7,018 bases of DNA from Acidobacteriota bacterium (lineage in GTDB: Bacteria; Acidobacteriota; Terriglobia; Acidoferrales; UBA7541), in contig JAFAZL010000347.1 of the NCBI GenBank assembly GCA_019239815.1, positions 1 through 7,018 of the forward strand, written 5' to 3'. The translations under genes were made by a program, and so were the position numbers. The notes under the pieces were generated by a model, which saw only the letters and a program-made list of their open reading frames with translations, had not been told where the DNA came from and made no database searches. The number at the start of each line of letters is the position of its first letter. The stretch's first letter is position 1. Below are positions 1 through 5,322 of this stretch, piece by piece.

Positions 1-26
1 GGGCTGACCCCGCCCCTACAAAACCT
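1..26. repeat. Partial GC-rich dispersed repeat at window edge
   Basis: Bases 8-22 (CCCCGCCCCTACAAA) are identical to 5158-5172, and the match continues as a near match (ACCT here, CCT there). At 5146-5165 this motif is the 3' arm of a hairpin; here the 5' arm is degenerate or lies outside the window. It is outside any gene, downstream of ndk. It is probably one member of a dispersed intergenic repeat, but only two copies are visible here. Confidence 0.5.
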
Positions 27-43
27 CGATGGAAGCAATCCGT

Positions 44-67
44 GTCGATCAAGGAGAACGGATCGAC
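44..67 (-). other. Stem-loop just after ndk stop
   Basis: GTCGATC (44-50) and GATCGAC (61-67) form a perfect 7-bp inverted repeat with a 10-base loop. It begins four bases beyond the ndk stop codon. No run of T follows it on the minus strand, so it does not look like a classical Rho-independent terminator. It could be a 3'-end stabilising hairpin or chance. Confidence 0.3.
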
Positions 68-70
68 GAA

Positions 71-490
71 CTAGATCAGGTCGAGGCCGGGGAAGAAATA
101 TCCGATTTCGAAGGCGGCGGTGTCGGGGGCGTCGGAGCCGTGAGTGCAGTTGGTGCCGATGCTGGTGCCGAGATCGCAGCGGATGGTGCCGGGGGCGGCT
201 TTCTTGGGATCGGTGGCGCCCATGGTGTCGCGCCATTTGGTGATGGCGCCATCGGCTTCGAGAACCATGGCGATGATTTTGCCGGAGGACATGAAGTCGG
301 TGAGTTCGCCGAAGAAGGGGCGGGCTTTGTGGACGCCGTAGAAGCCGCCGGCTTCTTCTTTGGTGAGGCGCATGGATTTGATGGCGACGATCGTGAAGCC
401 GGCTTTGTGGATGCGAGAAAGGATGTCTCCTTGCTGATTGGCCTTTACCGCATCGGGTTTGATAATCGCAAACGTACGTTCAGTTGCCAC
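71..490 (-). CDS. ndk: Nucleoside diphosphate kinase
   Basis: This cytoplasmic enzyme moves the gamma phosphate from one nucleoside triphosphate to another nucleoside diphosphate through a phosphohistidine intermediate. The 139-residue protein has the usual family length. It shows the N-terminal [12 protein letters not shown] segment (K11), GTIRCDLG (101-108), the active-site motif NCTHGSDAP with catalytic His117, and the C-terminal EIGYFF. The usual HGSDS reads HGSDA here, and Cys105 sits where many homologues have Gly or Ala; neither removes the nucleophile. The start is a GTG (488-490), chosen because a strong GGAGGA ribosome binding site (498-503) lies 7 bases upstream and the family N-terminus begins right there. 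It lies downstream of sucC-sucD on the same strand, separated by 211 bases containing a repeat, so co-transcription is plausible but not shown. The stop is TAG. Confidence 0.96.
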   Translation of the reverse strand: MATERTFAIIKPDAVKANQQGDILSRIHKAGFTIVAIKSMRLTKEEAGGFYGVHKARPFFGELTDFMSSGKIIAMVLEADGAITKWRDTMGATDPKKAAPGTIRCDLGTSIGTNCTHGSDAPDTAAFEIGYFFPGLDLI

Positions 491-497
491 TTAGAAT

Positions 498-503
498 TCC
501 TCC
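498..503 (-). promoter_or_regulatory. Ribosome binding site of ndk (decides GTG start)
   Basis: Read on the minus strand this is GGAGGA, 7 bases before the GTG at 490-488. It is near-perfect Shine-Dalgarno spacing and settles a non-ATG start that coincides with the conserved N-terminus of the family. Confidence 0.85.
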
Positions 504-531
504 AGTTGTAACTGCTTGCTTGGACGATAAA

Positions 532-603
532 AAAGCAGATTCATCGCCCTCAAACCGGGCGATGGCGGGGAGTACCTCGCTTCGCTCGGAATGACAGTTT
601 TTT
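532..603. repeat. Composite intergenic repeat, copy 1 (with hairpin insert)
   Basis: AAAGCAGATT (532-541) and the core CCTCGCTTCGCTCGGAATGACAG (575-597) are the same two blocks that lie directly joined at 6951-6983 (core 21 of 23 bases identical). Here they are separated by 33 bases (542-574). The insert holds its own hairpin: CATCGCCC (542-549) and GGGCGATG (557-564), loop 7. A run of six T (598-603) follows the core. The insert splits the element's conserved stem between ATT (539-541, pairing AAT 590-592) and CC (575-576, pairing GG 588-589); the 11-base loop is preserved. It sits in the sucD-ndk gap. On the minus strand the insert hairpin is followed, a few bases later, by a run of T, so a weak terminator or processing role for sucD is possible. 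Confidence 0.8.
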
Positions 604-701
604 GACCGGGACAAACTGCGGTCGTCGCGCAGTCCGTGAACAGCAAACTAATCCTCCAGCGTTCAAGTTGCGCGTGTTTGGCCGACTGCGAAGACGCGTA
701 A

Positions 702-1571
702 CTATTTTAGCGCGGCGGCTAGGGTTGAGCCTAGGTCGGCGGGGGTTTCGACGGTTTTGATGCCGGCGGCTTGCATGGCGGCGTATTTGTCTTTGGCGGT
801 GCCTTGACCGCCGCTGATGATGGCGCCGGCGTGTCCCATGCGGCGGCCCGGGGGCGCGGTTTGTCCGGCGATGAAACCGACGACCGGCTTTTTCACGTTG
901 GCCTTGATGTACTCGGCGGCTTTCTCTTCGGCGTTACCGCCGATTTCGCCAATCATGATGATGGCGTGCGTGTCGGGATCTTCGTTGAACATTTTGATGG
1001 CGTCGGTGAAGGTGGTGCCGATGATGGGATCGCCGCCGATGCCGATGCAGGTCGATTGGCCGATGCCGAGTTCGGTAAGTTGGTGGACGGCTTCGTAGGT
1101 GAGCGTGCCGCTGCGGCTGACGACGCCGACGTGGCCTTCCTTATGAATGCGGCCGGGCATGATGCCGATTTTGCATTTGCCCGGCGAGATGACGCCGGGG
1201 CAATTGGGGCCGATCAGGCGCGTTTTTTTGGAGTCGATGGTGGCGGCGACACGGACCATGTCGATGACGGGGATGCCTTCGGTGATGCAGATGACGAGCG
1301 GCATTTCGGCGTCGGCGGCTTCGAGAATGGCGTCGGCGGCGAATGGCGGAGGGACGAAGATGACGCTGGCGTTTGCGCCGTGAGATTTCACGGCTTCGCT
1401 GACGGTGTCGAAGACAGGGCGCTCGAGATGTTGGGTGCCGCCTTTACCGGGCGTGACGCCGCCGACTACGTTCGTGCCGTAGTCGATCATTTGTTGCGCG
1501 TGGAAAGTGCCTTCCCTTCCCGTGAAACCCTGGACGATGAGGCGCGTTTTTTCGTTGACGAGAACGCTCAT
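702..1571 (-). CDS. sucD: Succinyl-CoA synthetase, alpha subunit
   Basis: This is the CoA-binding and phosphohistidine-bearing subunit of the TCA-cycle enzyme that converts succinyl-CoA, NDP and phosphate into succinate, CoA and NTP. The 289 residues match the usual length. Visible motifs: the Rossmann-type CoA site GFTGREGT (15-22), [10 protein letters not shown] (121-130), SRSGTLTYE (152-160), GEIGG with Glu209 that in the family stabilises the phosphohistidine, and GHAGA with the phosphorylated His247. Numbering is one higher than in the E. coli protein. The ATG at 1571-1569 overlaps the sucC TGA as ATGA, and a GGAGGT ribosome binding site (1577-1582) lies 5 bases upstream inside sucC, so the two are translationally coupled. 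The stop is TAG at 704-702. Confidence 0.98.
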   Translation of the reverse strand: MSVLVNEKTRLIVQGFTGREGTFHAQQMIDYGTNVVGGVTPGKGGTQHLERPVFDTVSEAVKSHGANASVIFVPPPFAADAILEAADAEMPLVICITEGIPVIDMVRVAATIDSKKTRLIGPNCPGVISPGKCKIGIMPGRIHKEGHVGVVSRSGTLTYEAVHQLTELGIGQSTCIGIGGDPIIGTTFTDAIKMFNEDPDTHAIIMIGEIGGNAEEKAAEYIKANVKKPVVGFIAGQTAPPGRRMGHAGAIISGGQGTAKDKYAAMQAAGIKTVETPADLGSTLAAALK

Positions 1572-2737
1572 CGCGCACCTCCGGCGAGAGCGACGACTTT
1601 TTGCGCGCCGTCCTTCATGCCGTCGGCGATGGTGAAGTTCAGTCCGGAATCGCGAAGAATTTTCTGGCCCATTTCGACGTTGGTGCCTTCCATGCGGACG
1701 ACGACGGGGACCTTGACGTGAAGATCTTTTGCGGCGGCGACGACGCCGGTGGCGAGTACGTCGCAGCGAAGGATGCCGCCGAAGATGTTGATGAAGACGG
1801 CTTTCACGCTGGAGTCGCCGATGAGAATGCGGAAGGCATTTTTGACTTGCTCGGCGGATGCGCCGCCGCCGACGTCGAGGAAGTTCGCGGGCGAGCCGCC
1901 GGCGTATTTGATGATGTCCATCGTGGCCATGGCGAGGCCGGCGCCGTTGACCATGCAGGCGACGTTGCCGTCGAGCTTGATGTAGTTGAGGCCGTACTTG
2001 GAGGCTTCGACTTCGAGAGGATCTTCCTCGTCGAGGTCGCGAAGTTCGCGGAGTTCCTTGTGGCGGAAGAGGCCGTTATCGTCGAAGGTCATTTTGGCGT
2101 CGAGAGCGACGAGGCGGCCGTCGCCGGTGACGACGCAAGGATTGATTTCGAGGAGCGACGCGTCGGTGTCGACGAAAGCGCGATGGAGCGCCTGGAAAAA
2201 TGGAGCGGCTTGCTGCGCGGCTTCGCCGGAGAGGCCGAGACCGAAGGTGAGTTTGCGCGCTTGATAGGGCTGAAGGCCGACAGCCGGCTGGATGAATTCG
2301 CGGAGGATGGCTTCGGGATTTGTCTTTGCGACTTCCTCGATTTCCATGCCGCCGGCGGTGCTGGCCATGAAGAGAACTTTGCCCGCGGAGCGATCAACGA
2401 GGATGCTGAGGTAGAGATCGCGCTTGATGTCGAGGCCTTCTTCGATGAGCACGCGCTTGACGATGCGGCCGCCGGGACCGGTCTGGACGGTGACGAGATT
2501 CATGCCGAGCATAGCGCTGGCGATTTCGGCGGCTTCGTCGGGCGAGTGCGCGAGTTTTACACCGCCAGCCTTGCCTCGTCCGCCGGCGTGAATCTGCGAT
2601 TTGACCACGACGACCGGAGTGCGGAGGCGCTGAGCGGCGGCGCGGGCTTCTTCCTTGCTGAAGGCGACTTCACCGCGGGGAGTGGTGACGCCGTAGCGGG
2701 CGAGGATCGCTTTCGCCTGATATTCGTGAATCTTCAT
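1568..2737 (-). CDS. sucC: Succinyl-CoA synthetase, beta subunit (ADP/GDP-forming)
   Basis: This is the nucleotide-binding subunit that takes phosphate from the alpha-subunit histidine and makes NTP. The 389 residues match the E. coli length of 388. The N-terminal ATP-grasp domain starts with [12 protein letters not shown] and has Lys46 and the glycine-rich GGRGKAGG (52-59). Magnesium ligands are expected in LEINP (196-200, Asn199) and LDAK (212-215, Asp213). The C-terminal ligase-CoA domain has FLDVGGGA (286-293) and [10 protein letters not shown] (317-326), the region that meets the alpha-subunit histidine. Pro20 is the residue found in ATP-preferring forms, which hints at ADP use, but nucleotide preference cannot be settled from sequence. 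The ATG at 2737 has a moderate GGAAG site (2747-2751) 9 bases upstream and matches the family start. It is the first gene of the sucC-sucD operon, divergent from trpD. Confidence 0.98.
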   Translation of the reverse strand: MKIHEYQAKAILARYGVTTPRGEVAFSKEEARAAAQRLRTPVVVVKSQIHAGGRGKAGGVKLAHSPDEAAEIASAMLGMNLVTVQTGPGGRIVKRVLIEEGLDIKRDLYLSILVDRSAGKVLFMASTAGGMEIEEVAKTNPEAILREFIQPAVGLQPYQARKLTFGLGLSGEAAQQAAPFFQALHRAFVDTDASLLEINPCVVTGDGRLVALDAKMTFDDNGLFRHKELRELRDLDEEDPLEVEASKYGLNYIKLDGNVACMVNGAGLAMATMDIIKYAGGSPANFLDVGGGASAEQVKNAFRILIGDSSVKAVFINIFGGILRCDVLATGVVAAAKDLHVKVPVVVRMEGTNVEMGQKILRDSGLNFTIADGMKDGAQKVVALAGGAR

Positions 2738-2934
2738 TGAGATCGACTTCCGTTCGGTTCGGTGAGACCTGGCTGCGGTCGGCCGGTGTTAGAATTTTCG
2801 TGCGAGTTTAGACGGGGAAAGTTTAACCGAGGGGTTGGGGGCGGAGCAAGGCGGAGAACGTTTTCACGGCTAGATTGCGGAGGGTTGTGGCGCAGTTTTG
2901 GGAGACGGATTAGCGGGTGATTGCGGTACAGCTG

Positions 2935-2972
2935 AGATCCTTCGCCGCCTTTCGGGCGGCTCAGGATGACAG
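2935..2972. repeat. Intergenic repeat, copy 2 (GC-hairpin loop variant)
   Basis: The outer stem ATCCT (2937-2941) pairs with AGGAT (2963-2967) and is followed by GACAG as in the other copies. The 21-base interior begins TC and ends CTC like the 11-base loops of the other copies, but contains an extra perfect hairpin, GCCGCC (2944-2949) with GGCGGC (2955-2960), loop TTTCG. It is clearly related to copies at 532-597, 4137-4163 and 6951-6983, in the same orientation. Confidence 0.75.
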
Positions 2973-3029
2973 GCTTCTTTTGTTGGCGGCAAATCGAGTG
3001 AGTGATGGACGTTACATCGTGCGGATATG

Positions 3030-3050
3030 GGGCGCAGCAGTGCTGCGCCC
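3030..3050. repeat. Near-perfect palindrome upstream of trpD
   Basis: GGGCGCAGCA (3030-3039) is the exact reverse complement of TGCTGCGCCC (3041-3050), with a single base between. As a hairpin it would form 8 pairs with a 5-base loop. It is followed by GTACA, which resembles the TACA that follows the hairpin at 5146-5165. It ends 39 bases before the trpD start, so it would lie in the trpD leader if transcription begins upstream. It could be a dispersed GC-rich repeat or an operator; only one copy is in the window. Confidence 0.6.
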
Positions 3051-3089
3051 GTACATGTTTCGGGACGAGATTTTGAGTGAGATAGCGGG

Positions 3090-4127
3090 ATGACGATTGC
3101 GTTGATTGAATTTGTGGAGCGCGGCGGGGTTTTCACGCGGGCGCAGGCCGAGGCGGTGATGGAGGAGCTGCTGTCGGGAGCGTATGAGACTACGACTATC
3201 ATGCGGCTGCTTGTGGCGATGAACGCGCGGTCTGTGGATGTGGCGGAGTTGACGGGATTTGCGACGGTGATGCGGAAATTTGCGGCGCGGGTGTTTGCGG
3301 AGGATGAGGTGCGGCCGCTGCAGATGGTGGACACGTGCGGGACGGGCGGGGACGGGTTTGACGCGTTCAATGTGTCAACTGCGGCGGCGATTGTGGCTTC
3401 GGCTGCGGGCGCGCGCGTGGCCAAGCACGGGAATCGGGCGGCATCGTCGCGGAGCGGGTCGGCGGATGTGTTGGAAGAGTTGGGAGTTCGGATCGATTTG
3501 CCGCTGACGACGATGGGGCGGGCGATTCGGGATTTAAAGATTGGATTTTTGTTTGCGCCGGCGGCGCATGCTGCTACGCGTCACGCGAGTCCAGCGCGGA
3601 AGCAGATCAAGGTGCGGACGGTTTTCAATTTACTGGGGCCGCTGACGAATCCGGCGGGCGCGCAGTCGCAGGTGATGGGAGTTTTTTCGGCGGATGCGGT
3701 CGATTTGGTGGCGGCGGCGCTGGCGGAGCTAGGAGTCGAACGAGCACTGGTGGTACACGGAGCTGGCGGGCTGGATGAGATTTCGTTGTGCGGCGAGACA
3801 ATGATCGCGGATGTGGAGCGCGGATTTGTGACCCGGTATACCGTGGTGCCGGAGGATTTTGAGGTGGAGGAGGCGCCGCTGGAGGCGATTCGCGGAGGTT
3901 CGCCGGCGGAGAATGCGGCGACGATTCGCGCAATTTTTGAGGGCGAGAGCGGCGCGCGGCGGGATGTGGTGGTGATGAATGCGGCGGCGGCGCTGGTGGC
4001 GGCGGGAGTGGCTGAGAATTTTGCGGAGGGTGCGCGGTTGGCGCGGGCAGTGATTGATTCGGGGGCGGCTCGGGAGAAGTTGGCTGCGTTGGTGGAATTC
4101 ACGAGGACGGCTGCTGGCGAAGCATAA
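3090..4127 (+). CDS. trpD: Anthranilate phosphoribosyltransferase
   Basis: This enzyme joins anthranilate to phosphoribosyl pyrophosphate, the second committed step of tryptophan synthesis, in the cytoplasm. The 345 residues match the family. The small helical N-terminal domain is followed by the PRPP-binding DTCGTGGDG (81-89), NVSTA (94-98) and KHGNR (112-116). RTVFNLLGPLTNPA (176-189) is the family signature, Arg170 matches the conserved anthranilate-contacting arginine, and Asp229-Glu230 in GLDEIS are the expected magnesium ligands. The usual HPAM after the APxx segment reads HAAT (160-163), a mild departure beside the substrate tunnel. The ATG at 3090 has only a weak GAGTGAG-like site upstream, but fits the family N-terminus. 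No other trp gene adjoins it, so it is an orphan. The TAA is at 4125-4127, and a repeat begins about 10 bases later. Confidence 0.96.
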   Translation: MTIALIEFVERGGVFTRAQAEAVMEELLSGAYETTTIMRLLVAMNARSVDVAELTGFATVMRKFAARVFAEDEVRPLQMVDTCGTGGDGFDAFNVSTAAAIVASAAGARVAKHGNRAASSRSGSADVLEELGVRIDLPLTTMGRAIRDLKIGFLFAPAAHAATRHASPARKQIKVRTVFNLLGPLTNPAGAQSQVMGVFSADAVDLVAAALAELGVERALVVHGAGGLDEISLCGETMIADVERGFVTRYTVVPEDFEVEEAPLEAIRGGSPAENAATIRAIFEGESGARRDVVVMNAAAALVAAGVAENFAEGARLARAVIDSGAAREKLAALVEFTRTAAGEA

Positions 4128-4136
4128 GAGAGAAGA

Positions 4137-4163
4137 AGATCCCTCACTTCGTTCGGGATGACA
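4137..4163. repeat. Intergenic repeat, copy 3, after trpD
   Basis: The stem ATCCC (4139-4143) pairs with GGGAT (4155-4159) around an 11-base loop, and is followed by GACA. The 22 bases 4142-4163 match 19 of 22 bases of the copy at 575-596. It lies 9 bases after the trpD stop, in the 73-base convergent gap between trpD and the FecR-like gene. There is no T run, so it is not a classical terminator. Confidence 0.75.
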
Positions 4164-4200
4164 TCGTTCAGCAAATTGCAAATGTCATGCGAACACGGTG

Positions 4201-4956
4201 TCAGTGCGGGCGGCTGCATTGGTTGGGTTGGGGGCAGTCGGGGCTTTCGACGGAGCGGGTGTAGCCGAAAGCGCCGCCGGTGGCGGCTACGGCTGCGAGG
4301 CCGAGCAGGAACAACAGGATGAAGTGGCGGCGGCCACTGGGACGCGGACGGGTCTTGATGGACGTTACGGCGGTGGTTGAGTTTTTGGTCGGAGTCGTGT
4401 CGGGGTCGGCCAACTCGACGCGATAAGATTTTCCTTCCGGAATGATTTCGCTGTCATCGAAGTAGACGATTTTGAGCGGGCCGCGGCGCGCGCGGATTTC
4501 GAACAACTTGCGGTCGAGGATAGTGATTTCGCCGACCGTCGGCATTGGCGCGGCGGGGCCGATGAGCGCGCCGTTGGCGGAGACGAGAAAATATTGATCC
4601 GGTGTGAGCGAGAAGGAGACTGAGCCGGAAGTGACGTTGGCGCGGATCAGCGATTTTGTGATTGCGGGATTATGCGATGGCGTGCGATGCAGGGTGACTT
4701 GCGTTGAGCCGGACATGTAGAGCATGGCGCCACCGCTGCGGAGAGTGAGGCCGCCGTTGGGTGCGGTCACGAGGCGGTCGCCGTTGAAGAGCGTGGCACC
4801 GTCGGAGGCGATACCGTTGCCGAGGGTGGCGGAGTGCGAGGTGACAACGACGCCGAGAGTTTCGACTTCGGTGGCGTCGGAGGCGCTTGAAGGGGCGCTG
4901 GAGAACAACAGGGACACTACGAGAAGGGCGGCGGTGAGGCGGGGCTGGGACCGCAT
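4201..4956 (-). CDS. Secreted FecR-domain-like protein with C-terminal membrane segment
   Basis: I do not recognise a named gene. The 251-residue product begins with a Sec-type signal peptide (Arg2, Arg6, hydrophobic 8-19, likely cleavage after SSA at residue 25). Residues about 31-185 read like a FecR domain: NGDRLVTAPNGGLTLRSGG (58-76), the GSTQVTLHR strand, then SGSVSF, a V-x-T/S type strand and ARRGPLKIVYFDD. A linker rich in Thr and Pro (185-208) leads to a single membrane segment (about 211-231) and a short tail with two cysteines (241, 247). It probably sits in the periplasm, tethered to the inner membrane. No sigma factor or TonB receptor adjoins it, so classical FecR signalling is not supported. 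The ATG at 4956 is chosen over upstream in-frame starts because GGAGG (4966-4970) lies 9 bases before it and the signal peptide begins there. It converges with trpD. Confidence 0.8.
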   Translation of the reverse strand: MRSQPRLTAALLVVSLLFSSAPSSASDATEVETLGVVVTSHSATLGNGIASDGATLFNGDRLVTAPNGGLTLRSGGAMLYMSGSTQVTLHRTPSHNPAITKSLIRANVTSGSVSFSLTPDQYFLVSANGALIGPAAPMPTVGEITILDRKLFEIRARRGPLKIVYFDDSEIIPEGKSYRVELADPDTTPTKNSTTAVTSIKTRPRPSGRRHFILLFLLGLAAVAATGGAFGYTRSVESPDCPQPNQCSRPH

Positions 4957-4965
4957 CGGGAAAAT

Positions 4966-4970
4966 CCTCC
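4966..4970 (-). promoter_or_regulatory. Ribosome binding site that sets the FecR-like start
   Basis: Read on the minus strand this is GGAGG, 9 bases before the ATG at 4956-4954. In-frame candidates further upstream (for example the ATG at 5061) lack such a site and would bury the signal peptide. Confidence 0.75.
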
Positions 4971-5037
4971 GCGAGGACGCGCTGCCGACCAGGTGAAAGG
5001 AGCGGCAGGCGTCCTGAGCACTGCTCTTATGCAGTGA

Positions 5038-5066
5038 GTTATATAACTTATTGGTACTCATGACAA
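5038..5066 (-). promoter_or_regulatory. Sigma-70-type promoter of the FecR-like gene
   Basis: On the minus strand TTGTCA (5066-5061) and TATAAC (5043-5038) each match the -35 and -10 consensus at 5 of 6 bases, and are separated by exactly 17 bases. Transcription would start near 5031, leaving a leader of about 75 bases before the ATG at 4956. The leader contains a short palindrome, GAGCACTGCTC (5016-5026), that might be an operator half or chance. The -10 region is notably AT-rich against a GC-rich background. Confidence 0.6.
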
Positions 5067-5145
5067 GAGGATTGTCTTGACGCGAGGCGATACGCTTGGC
5101 CGCGTTTTGGGTGCCCGTGGCGAACGTTCTTCGTGGTGGGGGGCC

Positions 5146-5175
5146 GGGCGGAGCAAGCCCCGCCCCTACAAACCT
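5146..5175. repeat. GC-rich hairpin repeat ending in CTACAAA
   Basis: GGGCGG (5146-5151) pairs with CCGCCC (5160-5165) across an 8-base loop, followed by CTACAAACCT. Its right half repeats at 8-26 and its left half at 2839-2850, so three partial or full copies are visible, all intergenic. Both strands could form the hairpin. It lies about 150 bases before the peptidase start. Confidence 0.65.
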
Positions 5176-5231
5176 GGTGGCTAAACGCCGTTTTGCGACG
5201 GAGTGGTTTTGGACTGGGATCGACGGTGAAA

Positions 5232-5249
5232 GCGGCGTCGAGACGCCGC
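5232..5249. repeat. Perfect hairpin upstream of peptidase gene
   Basis: GCGGCGT (5232-5238) pairs with ACGCCGC (5243-5249) over a CGAG tetraloop. It sits 74 bases before the peptidase start and immediately before an AT-rich TATACT that could be a -10. It may be a dispersed repeat or a regulatory stem. A single copy is seen here. Confidence 0.55.
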
Positions 5250-5311
5250 GCTCCATATACTTCTCTGCTTGCGGGATGTGTGGCAAGCTCGCGGCTGAAT
5301 TTTGGGTGTTT

Positions 5312-5316
5312 GGGAG
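5312..5316 (+). promoter_or_regulatory. Ribosome binding site that sets the M20 peptidase GTG start
   Basis: GGGAG lies 6 bases before the GTG at 5323-5325. The alternative TTG at 5302 has no purine-rich site at a proper distance. Confidence 0.6.
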
Positions 5317-5322
5317 AGTTTC

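Larger units (their letters stand above)
2738..3089. other. Divergent intergenic region between sucC and trpD
   Basis: This 352-base gap must hold the promoters of sucC (leftward) and trpD (rightward), but I see no convincing -35/-10 pair for either. It contains hairpin repeats at 2935-2972 and 3030-3050. A 12-base match at 2839-2850 (GGGCGGAGCAAG) is identical to the 5' arm and loop of the hairpin at 5146-5165, but its 3' arm is missing, so it looks like a decayed fragment. I see no small gene with a credible ribosome binding site. Confidence 0.6.
4957..5322. other. Divergent intergenic region, FecR-like gene and M20 peptidase gene
   Basis: This 366-base gap holds the leftward promoter at 5038-5066, the GC-rich repeat at 5146-5175 and the hairpin at 5232-5249. 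A possible -10 for the peptidase gene, TATACT (5256-5261), directly follows the second hairpin but no matching -35 is seen at 16-18 bases, so it is only a hint. The remaining sequence shows no credible gene. Confidence 0.5.

Noticed and set aside
1601..2740. A 379-codon plus-strand frame spanning all of sucC, and similar frames opposite sucD (771-1721) and ndk (29-511)
   Set aside because: They mirror the real genes and have Gly, Ala, Asp and Glu-rich composition typical of antisense frames in GC-rich DNA; no domain is recognisable.
2870..4219. Minus-strand open frames opposite trpD and its flanks (2870-3424, 3581-4219, 3729-4181)
   Set aside because: They are Ser, Pro, Arg and Ala-rich shadows of trpD and partly translate the intergenic repeats.
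5302..5322. TTG start for the M20 peptidase
   Set aside because: No ribosome binding site at proper distance, and the extra seven residues (MGVWESF) would place an acidic, aromatic stretch before the basic n-region of the signal peptide.
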